A stretch of DNA of 64,000 nucleotides from Flavobacterium sp. AED (GCF_000812945.1 NZ_JSYM01000002.1:186001-250000); one strand, 5' to 3'; shown: positions 8,892 to 18,035, counted from the first letter of the stretch. Translations and numbers: made by a program. Notes: a model not told the origin generated them from the sequence alone.

Positions 8892-8996
8892 AGCCCTGAT
8901 AGAAGTGGAAATCCTTTCCTGACCTGAACTTGTTTTCAGGTTCCTGAAACTCGTTCAGGTCAGGAAAGATTGCAACGGATAGCAGGAAATAGCTCC
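8892..8996 (+). repeat. Variable-stem hairpin repeat, copy 2 (type I)
   Basis: The 5' flank is AGCCCTGATAGAAGTGG then AAATCC; the 3' flank begins GATTGCAACGGATAG and ends CAGGAAATAGCTCC. The variable part is a perfect 16-bp stem (8914-8929 with 8953-8968) enclosing a second hairpin, TTTCAGG-tt-CCTGAAA (8934-8949). The flank pairs CCTG/CAGG and AGC/GCT are the same as in copy 1 but the stem is unrelated in sequence. Confidence 0.8.
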
Positions 8997-9016
8997 CAAT
9001 TGCGATATTTTTAATA

Positions 9017-10204
9017 TTATTTATTGTTCAAAATTTCATCCATTACTTCAAGTATGATGCTGCAACCTTCTCGTATTTCTTCTTCAGAAATGGTTAGAGG
9101 AGGTGTTATTCTAATGGCGCATCCTTCAAATAATAACCAAAATAAAATGAGCCCTTTGTCTTGACATTTAAGAATCACTTCGTTTGTTATATCGGCACTT
9201 TCTGTCATTGCGGCCAGCATTAATCCTTTTCCTCTTATTTCTACTATCAAAGGATGTACCAAAAGTGTTCTGAATAGCTTTTCTTTCTCCATTGCTTCGG
9301 CCATGAGATTGGTCTCAGTAATTTCCTGCAAAGTCGCTAAACAGGCTGACGCAATGACAGGGTGGCCTCCAAAAGTCGTGATGTGACCCAGTTTAGGATT
9401 ATCGCTCAACAAATCCATCATGGCAGATGAAGCCGTAAAAGCGCCCACTGGCATACCGCCACCCATTCCTTTTCCCATAACAACAATATCAGGAACGACA
9501 TCGTAATTTTGGAACCCGAAAAGTTTTCCCGTTCTTCCAAAACCAGGTTGGATTTCGTCGAGAATCATAATGGCACCCACTTCAGTACAGCGTTGGCGCA
9601 CTTTTTTAAGGAAATCATTGTGTGGCTGAATAAATCCGGCGCCACCTTGAATGGTTTCCAGAATTATTCCTGCAGTTTTGGTCGTTATTTTTTGTAAATC
9701 TTCTTCGTTATTGAACGTTATAAAATCAACATCTGGAATCAACGGGCGAAAAATTCTTTTGCGTTCTTCAAATCCCATTACGCTCATAGAACCCATAGTA
9801 TTTCCGTGATAGGCATTGTGGCACGAAATCAATTGGCTTCTTCCTGTAGTTCTTCTGGCGAGTTTTAAGGCGCCTTCAATGGCTTCTGTTCCTGAATTCA
9901 CCAAATAGGTTTTGTCTAAAGGAGCGGGCAGGAGCGAAGCTAATAGTTTGCAATACTGAACTGCCGGACTTTGGGAATATTCCCCATAGACCATCACGTG
10001 CGAATATTTGTCTAACTGATCTTTGATGGCTTGATTGACTCTTGGGTGTTGATGCCCCAATGGGCAAGCGGAAACTCCGGCCACAAAATCCAAGTATTTT
10101 TTAGTATTGGAATCGTAAATGTATGAACCTACTGCATGCGATACTTCCATACCCAATGGATAAGGGGAAGTTTGTGCTTGGTATTTTAGGAAATCGGTAT
10201 TCAC
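9017..10204 (-). CDS. Class III (ornithine/acetylornithine-type) aminotransferase
   Basis: This is a pyridoxal-phosphate enzyme of the aspartate aminotransferase superfamily, 395 residues. It shows YLVNSGTEAIEGALKLAR, SCHNAYHGNTMGSMS, the cofactor aspartate motif MILDEIQPGFGRTGKLFGF and the Schiff-base lysine in VVMGKGMGGGMPVGAF, followed by THTTFGGHPV-like THITTFGGHPVIASA. The exact substrate is uncertain; acetylornithine, ornithine and 4-aminobutyrate enzymes look alike at this level. Translation starts at a GTG (10204-10202). It lies 64 bp after the OstA-like gene on the same strand and is probably cotranscribed with it. Confidence 0.88.
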   Translation of the reverse strand: MNTDFLKYQAQTSPYPLGMEVSHAVGSYIYDSNTKKYLDFVAGVSACPLGHQHPRVNQAIKDQLDKYSHVMVYGEYSQSPAVQYCKLLASLLPAPLDKTYLVNSGTEAIEGALKLARRTTGRSQLISCHNAYHGNTMGSMSVMGFEERKRIFRPLIPDVDFITFNNEEDLQKITTKTAGIILETIQGGAGFIQPHNDFLKKVRQRCTEVGAIMILDEIQPGFGRTGKLFGFQNYDVVPDIVVMGKGMGGGMPVGAFTASSAMMDLLSDNPKLGHITTFGGHPVIASACLATLQEITETNLMAEAMEKEKLFRTLLVHPLIVEIRGKGLMLAAMTESADITNEVILKCQDKGLILFWLLFEGCAIRITPPLTISEEEIREGCSIILEVMDEILNNK

Positions 10205-10268
10205 TGGATTTTGTTTAATCGTTTAATTGTTTATTCGAGAGAACTGTAATCTAAAAACGGACCACTGA

Positions 10269-11903
10269 TTACTTACTTTTCCCTTTCTTTTTATCATAGT
10301 TCAATGTTTCCTTTCGGATTTTCATTGGAACATTTTTCTTTTCCTCTTCGGTTTTAGTTGCTTTGGCTATTTTAGCGTTATCTTCATTTTCTTCAGGTGG
10401 AAAAATATCGTCTTTGGATTTTATTCTTTCATCGCCACGCCAGATTAAACCCCGAAGTTTTCGTGCGTTTTCAGGCAAATCTTTTTCGGGATAAATATCG
10501 CCATCCACTTGCTTAAAAAAGGTGATAGTTTCTATCGTTTTTTTATCAAAAATGATATTGATTTTGCTACTCACATTTTTGTTAATTCCAATGAGTTTTT
10601 TGGCGTCGTTCCGCATGTAATAAATGACTTCGGTATTTTTTATGATATCCACATCATGCAATTTTCCTTCCTCAAATTTCCCAAAGAGATTTTGTCCTTT
10701 TACCTGATTATAGCCTGTTCCCAGCGTATCTTTCGAGACCAGAAAAGTATTATTGAGGACTTTGAGTGAATCGAGCGCTTTGGTGTTATTATTTCCAATA
10801 AGATGCATGATATCACCTGTAATCTGGTTTTCACCATTCCAAAGTATAGGATTCCCTATCAGTTTTGTCAAGGCAGTTTTTGAACTCGAATGTATCGAAT
10901 CACATTTACCACTCATATCCGTTTTATAAAAGCGAACATTGTTGAAAGCTCTAATAATTCGGTTCCCTTCTTTACCGGTAACCATTAGTCTTTTTCCATG
11001 AATGTAAACGGAGTCATTTTCGACAAAGTTTACGGCCACGGCTCTTTTGGTGACAAACATAGAATCCTGATTTTTATATATTTCGGCGTAATTTCCTTTA
11101 ACAATTCCGCGATTGATGGAATCCGTTATTTTGACATTACGTGTTGCCGATGCAAATTCCCTGTTTCGGTCATAATACAAACTGTCTCCTTTTATAACCC
11201 GATCATCGTATCTTATATAGGATTTATTGAGAAAATGAGCTAGATTTTTTTTGGTGTCATAAAATCCTTTTTCGGTATAAATATAATTGGCTTTACTGGT
11301 AATTGTGGAAGGTCCTAAAAGATAGGAATGCCCTGAATTGCTGAAATAATCCAAATGATTTGTTTTTATCACATACTTTGGATTGGTGATGGTTACTGCC
11401 GTTAGAAATTGGAATTTTTTTTCAGCGACATAGTATTTTCCTGATTTGCTTTTTAAAGTATTATCCTTATTTACTATTGTTCCCGGGGAATTGTAAAAAA
11501 CTTCCTGTGTGTTTCTGTCAAAGTTGATGGTGTCTGTAGCCAATGTCGCATCCGGAGAACTCATCACTGCACTTCCAGTGGCAAATGCTTTTTTTACATT
11601 TCCATTGTATTCAGCATATTTACTGTTTAAAAATAATGTGTCTCCTTGAACTAATTGTACATTTCCAAAAGCTTTAATGTAATTTTCATTTTGAAAGTAA
11701 TAGGCTTTATTACAGGTTAAAACTACTCCATCATGGTTTACACGAACATTTCCGGTTAGTAAAACAGCATCAGGTATTTCAACTTGATTAACATCAAAAT
11801 AATCAGAATGTTCTACAACAATTTTTTTGGGTGCTTGTGCCAAAACCAAATTAGTACAAAGTAAGAGTAAACAACAACGAATGAAAAATAGCGGTTTCTT
11901 CAA
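10269..11903 (-). CDS. OstA-like protein of the LPS-transport superfamily
   Basis: The 544-residue protein begins with a signal peptide (KKPLFFIRCCLLLLCTNLVLA, cut near AQA) and continues with the repeated short beta strands of OstA/LptA-type jelly-roll domains (ILLTGNVRVNHDGVVLTCNKAYYF, FGNVQLVQGDTLFLNSKYAEY, VKGNYAEIYKNQDSMFV). LptA/LptD-type domains carry lipopolysaccharide across the periplasm; a role in that process is inferred. Translation starts at TTG (11903-11901), as no in-frame ATG lies near the signal peptide. The C-terminus is lysine- and glutamate-rich. A -7 element and a 22-bp palindrome lie just upstream. Confidence 0.85.
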   Translation of the reverse strand: MKKPLFFIRCCLLLLCTNLVLAQAPKKIVVEHSDYFDVNQVEIPDAVLLTGNVRVNHDGVVLTCNKAYYFQNENYIKAFGNVQLVQGDTLFLNSKYAEYNGNVKKAFATGSAVMSSPDATLATDTINFDRNTQEVFYNSPGTIVNKDNTLKSKSGKYYVAEKKFQFLTAVTITNPKYVIKTNHLDYFSNSGHSYLLGPSTITSKANYIYTEKGFYDTKKNLAHFLNKSYIRYDDRVIKGDSLYYDRNREFASATRNVKITDSINRGIVKGNYAEIYKNQDSMFVTKRAVAVNFVENDSVYIHGKRLMVTGKEGNRIIRAFNNVRFYKTDMSGKCDSIHSSSKTALTKLIGNPILWNGENQITGDIMHLIGNNNTKALDSLKVLNNTFLVSKDTLGTGYNQVKGQNLFGKFEEGKLHDVDIIKNTEVIYYMRNDAKKLIGINKNVSSKINIIFDKKTIETITFFKQVDGDIYPEKDLPENARKLRGLIWRGDERIKSKDDIFPPEENEDNAKIAKATKTEEEKKNVPMKIRKETLNYDKKKGKSK

Positions 11904-11919
11904 TGGATTTATTTTTTGT

Positions 11920-11927
11920 CAAATTTA
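11920..11927 (-). promoter_or_regulatory. -7 element of the OstA-like gene
   Basis: Minus-strand TAAATTTG matches TAnnTTTG. The expected transcript start, near 11915, leaves a leader of about 12 nt before the TTG codon. Confidence 0.55.
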
Positions 11928-11940
11928 TGAAAAAGGAGAC

Positions 11941-11962
11941 AATCCTAATCCATATTAGGATT
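11941..11962. promoter_or_regulatory. Palindromic operator candidate upstream of the OstA-like gene
   Basis: AATCCTAAT-ccat-ATTAGGATT is a perfect 9-bp inverted repeat with a 4-bp spacer. Its centre is about 36 bp upstream of the predicted start of the OstA-like transcript. Confidence 0.5.
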
Positions 11963-12167
11963 TATTTATAATTACATAAAATCAGGCATAAAACTATTGC
12001 TGCTTATTTTTAAAGTTATCAACAAATAGTGGTACTCTTTCGTTGTAGTATCCGTTTTCAAAAACGATTTTTTTTAATTTCAAACGATAGCGGCTTCTTT
12101 ACTCTAAAATATATTAAATTTAAAAATTGATTTATAAATTGTAAAAAAAGAATGAAATCAGCATAAA

Positions 12168-12175
12168 TAATTTTG
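12168..12175 (+). promoter_or_regulatory. -7 element of the alpha-amylase gene
   Basis: TAATTTTG matches TAnnTTTG and ends one base before the first of two ATG codons. The second ATG is exactly 4 nt after the element, which predicts a leaderless mRNA. Confidence 0.55.
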
Positions 12176-12179
12176 TATG

Positions 12180-14045
12180 ATGAAAAAAATAACTATTGTT
12201 GCAGGAATAAGTTTAGTGTTTTTGACAACGGCTTGTAAAACGAAAGATTTAAACATGAACACAGTACAGAAAGAGACCGTCTCAGATAAAAAAGAAGTTG
12301 TATATCAAGTTTTTACACGATTGTTTGGTAACAAAAATACCAATAATAAACCTTGGGGAACTATTGAAGAAAATGGAGTAGGAAAGTTTAACGATTTTAC
12401 AGATACCGCATTACAGGAGATAAAAGATTTAGGAGTTACATATATTTGGTACACCGGAGTCCCGCATCATGCCTTGATACACGATTACACTGCAATCGGA
12501 ATTTCTAATGATGATCCTGAAGTTGTAAAAGGAAGAGCAGGTTCTCCTTATGCGGTAAAAGATTATTACAATGTAAATCCAGATTTGGCAGTTAATCCAG
12601 CTAATCGATTACAAGAATTTGAGGCTTTGATTGCAAGAACCCACAAAGCGGGATTAAAAGTGATTATTGATATAGTTCCCAATCATATTGCGAGAAAATA
12701 CGAAGGGAGGAACAATCCTAAAGGGGTGAGAGATTTTGGTGCTGATGATGATGTAACAGTCGAATATAAAAGAGATAATAACTTTTATTATATTCCAAAT
12801 AAACACTTTGAAGTACCCGATACAGATAAACCATTAAACGGTGAAAAGAATCCTCTTATTGACGGTAAATTTGAAGAATATCCTGCAAAATGGACTGGAA
12901 ATGGATCTCGTCTCGCAAAACCAGATCGTAATGATTGGTATGAAACGGTAAAAGTAAATTACGGAATTCGTCCTGACGGTTCGAAAGATTTTCCAGAACT
13001 TCCTGCTGGTTTTGATACAAAATCATACAAAGAGCATTTTGATTTTTGGAAAGGAAAGGATGTTCCGGATTCTTGGAAAAAATTCAGGGATATTGCCTTG
13101 TATTGGACTGCGAAAGGGGTTGATGGTTTTCGATACGATATGGCTGAAATGGTGCCTTATGAGTTCTGGAGCTATATGAATTCAGCGATAAAGACAAAAA
13201 ATCCAGATGCTTTTTTATTGGCAGAAGTCTATAATCCGAATGAGTACAGAAACTACATTCGTTTGGGTAAAATGGACTATTTATACGACAAGGTAGAAAT
13301 ATATGATAAATTAAAAGATGTAATTCGAGGCAAGTCATTGCCAGATGGATTATCGGACATACAAAACGGTATGGCTGATATTGAGCATCATATGTTGCAT
13401 TTTCTAGATAATCATGATGAACAACGTTTAGCAAGTCCAGAATTTGCGGGAACGCCAGAAAAAGGAAAACCCTTAATGGTAGTTTCAACCACAATAAGTA
13501 CTTCACCAACTATGATTTATTTTGGTCAGGAAGTAGGAGAGGCCGGAAATGAAAACGGGGGGTTTGGTACGCATTCCAGAACTTCAATCTTTGATTATGT
13601 AGGTGTTCCAAATCATCAGCGCTGGATGAACGCAGGGAAATTTGACGGAGGTCAATTATCACAAAGCGAAAAAGACTTGCGTGATTTTTACAAAAGATTG
13701 CTGAATTTTTCTCATAAAAGTACTGCTCTGATGGGGAAATACCAAGAAATTCAAACAGTTAATCGCCATGAAACCCAGGGGTACGATTCAGGGATTTATG
13801 CTTTTGCCCGTTGGTCAGACACTCAAAAATTAATAGTAATCACTAATTTTTCTTGGCTTACCACAAGTAATTTCGAATTAAAAATTCCTTCGGATATTAT
13901 TCAAAAATGGAATTTGAAAGACGGAAATTATACGGTAACGGATCAGTTGTATAATAAAAGTGCCATTCAATTGCAGGTTATAAATGGGGAAGGAAAAGCT
14001 CATATTACAATCGCTCCATCCGAGTCGTTTATTTATCAATTATAA
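12180..14045 (+). CDS. Alpha-amylase family lipoprotein (GH13)
   Basis: The 621-residue protein starts with a lipoprotein signal (ISLVFLTTAC, lipid-modified Cys near residue 19), so it is anchored in a membrane, probably on the outer side. GH13 regions are visible: DIVPNH (region I), GVDGFRYDMAEM with the catalytic Asp (region II), LLAEVYNP with the acid/base Glu (region III) and FLDNHDEQR (region IV). It hydrolyses or rearranges alpha-glucans; the exact specificity is not readable. I prefer the second ATG, at 12180, because the -7 box leaves no leader before it; a start at 12177 adds one Met. No SusC/SusD pair is adjacent, so it is a stand-alone gene. Confidence 0.92.
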   Translation: MKKITIVAGISLVFLTTACKTKDLNMNTVQKETVSDKKEVVYQVFTRLFGNKNTNNKPWGTIEENGVGKFNDFTDTALQEIKDLGVTYIWYTGVPHHALIHDYTAIGISNDDPEVVKGRAGSPYAVKDYYNVNPDLAVNPANRLQEFEALIARTHKAGLKVIIDIVPNHIARKYEGRNNPKGVRDFGADDDVTVEYKRDNNFYYIPNKHFEVPDTDKPLNGEKNPLIDGKFEEYPAKWTGNGSRLAKPDRNDWYETVKVNYGIRPDGSKDFPELPAGFDTKSYKEHFDFWKGKDVPDSWKKFRDIALYWTAKGVDGFRYDMAEMVPYEFWSYMNSAIKTKNPDAFLLAEVYNPNEYRNYIRLGKMDYLYDKVEIYDKLKDVIRGKSLPDGLSDIQNGMADIEHHMLHFLDNHDEQRLASPEFAGTPEKGKPLMVVSTTISTSPTMIYFGQEVGEAGNENGGFGTHSRTSIFDYVGVPNHQRWMNAGKFDGGQLSQSEKDLRDFYKRLLNFSHKSTALMGKYQEIQTVNRHETQGYDSGIYAFARWSDTQKLIVITNFSWLTTSNFELKIPSDIIQKWNLKDGNYTVTDQLYNKSAIQLQVINGEGKAHITIAPSESFIYQL

Positions 14046-14054
14046 ATAGACATG

Positions 14055-14092
14055 AAAAAGGGTAAAATAAATTAATATTTTACCCTTTTTTT
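14055..14092. terminator. Bidirectional terminator after the alpha-amylase gene
   Basis: A perfect 15-bp inverted repeat (14055-14069 with 14076-14090, loop of 6), core GGGTAAAATA, with flanking A and T runs serves both convergent genes. Confidence 0.88.
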
Positions 14093-14104
14093 ATTCTTAT
14101 TTTT

Positions 14105-14548
14105 TTAGAATTTTTTTGTTTCTAAGATGACTTCTGACCCAGGATATTGGGCATCTGCATTATCCTCTGCAGTAATAAATATTTTTGAAGGCTTAAATGC
14201 GGTAACGGTTTCAAATGATGCTTTCAGTTTTGATGACATAAACTTAGTGTCGCTTTTTATTTGCCCAACATTTTTTACAATTGATTCATCAGTTTCAATC
14301 CAAACGACATAAGCATTTTTTGAAGACTCCAGTCTTTTTACCTCGGCTAAATTATCTATTTTAACCTTAATTAGATAATTCTTGTTGTTATCTTTTTTAA
14401 TGCTAACCTGTCCACGCGCCGCAGGAACTATAGATGAGCTTTGAAAAGTAATTTTTTTGGCGCATGAGGTAAATGAAAGGGATAGAAAAACTAAAAAAAT
14501 ACTTAATAATATTTTTTTTGAAAAGAAATTGGATTGTATTGTTTTCAT
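14105..14548 (-). CDS. Hypothetical lipoprotein
   Basis: The 147-residue product has a lipoprotein signal (SIFLVFLSLSFTSCAKK; the Cys at about residue 29 would be lipidated). The mature part is a small beta-rich domain (GQVSIKKDNNKNYLIKVKIDNL, YVVWIETDESIVKNVGQIKSD) resembling an Ig-like or anti-sigma-associated fold, but I do not recognise a named family. Its place is the periplasmic face of a membrane. It is convergent with the amylase gene and shares its terminator; nothing else links the two. Confidence 0.72.
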   Translation of the reverse strand: MKTIQSNFFSKKILLSIFLVFLSLSFTSCAKKITFQSSSIVPAARGQVSIKKDNNKNYLIKVKIDNLAEVKRLESSKNAYVVWIETDESIVKNVGQIKSDTKFMSSKLKASFETVTAFKPSKIFITAEDNADAQYPGSEVILETKKF

Positions 14549-14758
14549 TTTATTTGAAATTTGTTTGTTAAAACTATTCGTACAAAGTTGATTCTTTTAT
14601 GACGGTAGTTCTTATACAAATTCATAAATAAGTTATGAAATTCACAGGTGTTTTTTTTAAACTAAATTATTGGTTACAGATTCAAAACTTTTTTATAAAA
14701 AATGATGAGATAAAAGGGATAGATTTATTATGTCTAACAATAAAAAAGTTATAGTTTG

Positions 14759-15532
14759 TTACTTCTTATTTATCGCTGAATCATAATTTTCAGCCACTTT
14801 TTTCCAATTGATTACATTAAAAAAAGCATCAATATAATTTTTTCTTTTGTATTGGTAATCCAAATAATAAGCGTGTTCCCAAACATCTAAAGCTAAAATC
14901 GGTGTTCCTGGAATAAGTGCATTTTTCATCAAAGGATTGTCTTGATTTTGAGTACTGGTCACTTGGAGCTTTCCGGATCTGTCAACCACAAGCCATACCC
15001 AACCGGAACCAAATTGTTTTGTAGCTTCATCTTTGAATAAAGTTACAAAATTTTCAAATGAACCAAAATCGGTTGTAATTGCTTCGGCTAAAACATCTGA
15101 TGGTTTTCCACCAGCCTTAGGAGCCATAATTTGCCAATATAAAGTATGATTGTAATAACCACCAGCATTGTTTCTGGTATTAGCATCATTCAAGTCTAAC
15201 TTTGCTAATACCTCTTCAATTGTTAGGTTTTCTAATGGTGTTCCAGCTACCGCTTTGTTTAAATTATTGGTATACGTAAGATAATGCTTTGAATAATGCA
15301 TTTCTAGCGCTACTGCCGAAATATTTGGTGCTAATGCATCGTAGGAATACGGTAATTTTTCTAATTGAAAAGAGCCTTCAATTGCCTTAACATCATCAGG
15401 AACTCCAACAGTAATTTTTTCTTGGGCAGTTGGTAAAGGAACTTCTACAACTTCAGTGAGTTTTTTGTTATTACAGGAAAATAATAATGTAAGAAACAAA
15501 GAACTAGAAATTAAAAAGAGATTTTTTTTCAT
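14759..15532 (-). CDS. Superoxide dismutase (Fe/Mn family), predicted lipoprotein
   Basis: The enzyme dismutates superoxide to oxygen and peroxide. Metal ligands are visible as HYSKHYLTY, YYNHTLYW and DVWEHAYYLDY, with the FGSGWVWLVVD segment between. Unlike the usual cytoplasmic enzyme, it has an N-terminal extension of about 55 residues starting with a lipoprotein signal (LFLTLLFSCNNKK), so it should act outside the cytoplasm. I chose the ATG at 15532; an alternative ATG at 15541 overlaps the acyl-CoA-binding gene stop (TAATG), and the two differ by three residues. It is the last gene of a minus-strand row with cdsA and psd. Confidence 0.93.
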   Translation of the reverse strand: MKKNLFLISSSLFLTLLFSCNNKKLTEVVEVPLPTAQEKITVGVPDDVKAIEGSFQLEKLPYSYDALAPNISAVALEMHYSKHYLTYTNNLNKAVAGTPLENLTIEEVLAKLDLNDANTRNNAGGYYNHTLYWQIMAPKAGGKPSDVLAEAITTDFGSFENFVTLFKDEATKQFGSGWVWLVVDRSGKLQVTSTQNQDNPLMKNALIPGTPILALDVWEHAYYLDYQYKRKNYIDAFFNVINWKKVAENYDSAINKK

Positions 15533-15540
15533 GAGTAACA

Positions 15541-15810
15541 TTATTTTTTCAAAATTGAATTTATGATTTCGATATACTGTTCTTTAGCTTCATCAGCAGT
15601 TATGTTACTGATTTGCATCCAGGCGTTTGTTTTGAAAGCATCCCTTAAATGGTAATTTGATGTTTGCTTTAAATCCAAAGTTCCTATTGTAGCCTGCTTA
15701 TAATAAGCATATAGCCTTAACTGGACATCTTGCGGTAAAGATGCTTGAGTCATTTCAGACGCTATTTCAACGGCTTCTTTAAATCGTGTATCTAAATCTT
15801 TTTCAATCAT
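15541..15810 (-). CDS. Acyl-CoA-binding protein
   Basis: The 89-residue protein matches the whole ACBP four-helix domain: LDTRFKEAVEIAS, the QLRLYAYYKQATIGTL segment holding the conserved Tyr and Lys ligands, and DAFKTNAWMQISNITADEAKEQYI near the end. It binds long-chain acyl-CoA in the cytoplasm and buffers or delivers it. It abuts psd (its ATG at 15810-15808 overlaps the psd stop) and the SOD gene, so all are likely one operon; the phospholipid genes upstream make the lipid role fitting. Confidence 0.92.
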   Translation of the reverse strand: MIEKDLDTRFKEAVEIASEMTQASLPQDVQLRLYAYYKQATIGTLDLKQTSNYHLRDAFKTNAWMQISNITADEAKEQYIEIINSILKK

Positions 15811-16463
15811 TATCCTTTTGTAGCAATAATTGTTTTCCCTCCAATTGCTTTTTGATTAAGAACTACATTGATAGGTGTTCCTAAAGGTAAAAATATATCC
15901 ACTCTTGAACCAAATTTGATAAAACCTGCATCAGTCCCCTGAACAACCTGCATTCCTTCTTCGGCATAATTTACAATTCGTCGGGCTAATGCACCTGCAA
16001 TTTGACGGTATAAAATGGCACCGAATGTTTTATTTTCGATTACTACAGTAGTTCTTTCGTTTTCTTCGCTTGCTTTTGGATGCCAAGCTACTAAAAATTT
16101 TCCAGGATGGTATTTGCTGAATTTTACAATTCCACTTAGTCCATAGCGCGTAACATGTACGTTTATTGGTGACATGAAAATTGAAATTTGTAAACGTTTG
16201 TCTTTGAAATATTCTCCTTCATAGACTTCTTCAATAACAACCACTTTTCCATCAACTGGAGCCAGTATTACATTTTCATTGAGTATTGCGGTTCTTTTTG
16301 GATTTCTGAAGAACTGTAAAATGATAATTAAAAGCAAAAGAGCACTTAATTGAATTAGCATTTTAAGCCAATTGGTGTCAATAAATTTATCGGACAATAA
16401 AACGACAACGGCTGTAAAAAACGTGCCTAATAAAATTGACGGGGTTCCTTCTTTATGAAACAT
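15810..16463 (-). CDS. psd: Phosphatidylserine decarboxylase family protein
   Basis: This proenzyme converts phosphatidylserine to phosphatidylethanolamine. The 217-residue length and the pattern of two N-terminal membrane helices, then VILAPVDGKVVVIEEV, ISIFMSPINVHVTRYG and the C-terminal self-cleavage site FIKFGSRVDIFLP (cleavage between Gly and Ser makes the pyruvoyl group) match the short archaeal-type Psd found in Bacteroidetes. It overlaps cdsA by 11 bp and the acyl-CoA-binding gene by one base, giving a compact phospholipid operon. Confidence 0.94.
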   Translation of the reverse strand: MFHKEGTPSILLGTFFTAVVVLLSDKFIDTNWLKMLIQLSALLLLIIILQFFRNPKRTAILNENVILAPVDGKVVVIEEVYEGEYFKDKRLQISIFMSPINVHVTRYGLSGIVKFSKYHPGKFLVAWHPKASEENERTTVVIENKTFGAILYRQIAGALARRIVNYAEEGMQVVQGTDAGFIKFGSRVDIFLPLGTPINVVLNQKAIGGKTIIATKG

Positions 16464-17343
16464 AGTTTAAGATTTGGTAAAATAAAAATATAATTGGTGC
16501 TACAAATATAACACTATCTAGTCGATCTAGTATGCCTCCATGACCAGGCATGATACTTCCGCTATCTTTTACGCCAGCGATGCGTTTGAATTTAGATTCA
16601 ATTAAATCTCCTATAGTACCAACAATTCCAACAATAACAGCAATTGAAGTCCAGATTAAGATGGATCTTTCACTAAATTGAGGATTGGCCTTGATGTAGT
16701 ATTTTGATATTAAATAACCCGCTAAAACTGCAAAAACGATTCCGCCTAAGAATCCTTCTATAGTTTTTTTAGGGGATATTTTTTCGAATAATTTGGTTCG
16801 GCCTATAGATTTTCCAACAATATAGGCAAAGGTATCGTTAGTCCATATTAAAATAAATAATCCAATTATAATTTTAGGATTATAGTCATTTATTCCAAAT
16901 GAAATTTTAGTAATAAATACAAATGGCAGTATAATATACCCTAATAAATACAAGTATTTTGATGAAGTGCTTATTTTTTGAATATTGTCATAAAATAAGA
17001 AAAGGATGCATTTTATGGATACAACCAATGCTATAACCAATAAAACAATATCTAATTGTTGTATGTTTATTGAAATTTCTAAACCAGTATTGAATACCTG
17101 ATTGATAGTATCTGTAGTAGTTTTATTGTAATGACTTACTAAAGTTACTGTAGTGTATAAAAGGGTTCCGAAAAGAATTGGAAATACTTTATTTATTTGA
17201 ATTAAATTGCAAAATTCATAAATTGCAATTATAAGAAAGATTCCAAATAGAATGAAAAAGCTTTCCGTTGAATATAAAATAGAAGCGAGTAATAATATAA
17301 TATAAATAGCTCCTGATATACCTCGTTTTAGAGTTTCATTCAT
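16453..17343 (-). CDS. cdsA: Phosphatidate cytidylyltransferase
   Basis: The enzyme makes CDP-diacylglycerol from phosphatidic acid and CTP in the cytoplasmic membrane. The 296-residue protein has about eight transmembrane helices and the C-terminal CdsA signature: GRTKLFEKISPKKTIEGFLGG, then GTIGDLIESKFKRIAGVKDSG and MPGHGGILDRLDS. It supplies the precursor used toward phosphatidylserine and hence for Psd next door. It begins 1 bp after the LUD gene and overlaps psd. Confidence 0.96.
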   Translation of the reverse strand: MNETLKRGISGAIYIILLLASILYSTESFFILFGIFLIIAIYEFCNLIQINKVFPILFGTLLYTTVTLVSHYNKTTTDTINQVFNTGLEISINIQQLDIVLLVIALVVSIKCILFLFYDNIQKISTSSKYLYLLGYIILPFVFITKISFGINDYNPKIIIGLFILIWTNDTFAYIVGKSIGRTKLFEKISPKKTIEGFLGGIVFAVLAGYLISKYYIKANPQFSERSILIWTSIAVIVGIVGTIGDLIESKFKRIAGVKDSGSIMPGHGGILDRLDSVIFVAPIIFLFYQILNYVS

Positions 17344-17344
17344 T

Positions 17345-17947
17345 TTAAAGGTCTTCTAAAAGCAATAAATATAGATTTTTTGCAGAACTTCCGTATTGTG
17401 TAAAATCTTCCTCTTTTGCTTTTTCGAAATATTTTATGGTCGTTATATTGGTAGGATAGTCTCTTTCGTATTTCTTCTTTATGGCGCTAAGCCCATCACT
17501 TTTTGCAGCAAGAATCTGACTTGTGTTTGCTAAAATAATAATATTAGCAGGCAATTCGTTAGGCTTATTTTGTTTAATTTGTTTCGATGAGAATAAAACA
17601 GATCCTTCTTCGGCAATTAAATTTTCGCAAGTTGCGAGAAGAAATTTAGGGTTTTTAGGTTTGTCATAAGTAAGTTTATTGTCATCTAATATCCCAAAAA
17701 GATTAGGCTCATAGCATAAAACTTCACTTTCAAACCAGTCATTTTCTTCCAGTATGTTTTCAAATTGTTCTTTTACTTCTTCGGAGTTTTCGCAGTATAA
17801 AAATTTACCACCATTTTTTTTGAAATTATAGATAAATTTTTCATCTATAGAGGTAGCATTATCAGCAAAGGATTTATTAAATTCACTTTCTTTATCTTCC
17901 TCAGAAGCCGGATTGTTAGCACCAAAAAATTTTCTAAAAAGACTCAT
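17345..17947 (-). CDS. LUD domain (LutC/YkgG-like) protein
   Basis: The 200-residue protein matches the LUD fold: an N-terminal FIYNFKKNGGKFLYC segment, a central TCENLIAEEGSVLFSS segment and a C-terminal IIILANTSQILAAKSDGLSAIKKKYERDYP. LUD domains occur in lactate utilisation protein C and B, but here no lutA or lutB gene is adjacent, so a lactate role is not supported. It is the first gene of the row leading into cdsA and follows the ftsH terminator. Confidence 0.82.
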   Translation of the reverse strand: MSLFRKFFGANNPASEEDKESEFNKSFADNATSIDEKFIYNFKKNGGKFLYCENSEEVKEQFENILEENDWFESEVLCYEPNLFGILDDNKLTYDKPKNPKFLLATCENLIAEEGSVLFSSKQIKQNKPNELPANIIILANTSQILAAKSDGLSAIKKKYERDYPTNITTIKYFEKAKEEDFTQYGSSAKNLYLLLLEDL

Positions 17948-17996
17948 ATTCTTTTAATCTACTTTTATTTATTATTTGAAAACGTCCAAAGATAAA

Positions 17997-18035
17997 AAAA
18001 TCTTAATTCAAAAGAGGCTTTTGAATTAAGATTTT
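17997..18035 (-). terminator. Terminator of ftsH
   Basis: A perfect 18-bp stem (17997-18014 with 18018-18035, loop of 3, core TCTTAATTCAAAAG) followed by T on the minus strand separates ftsH from the LUD gene. Confidence 0.88.

Noticed and set aside
13084..13509. 141-codon minus-strand frame within the alpha-amylase gene
   Set aside because: It is antisense to GH13 regions II-IV, which are clearly coding on the plus strand.
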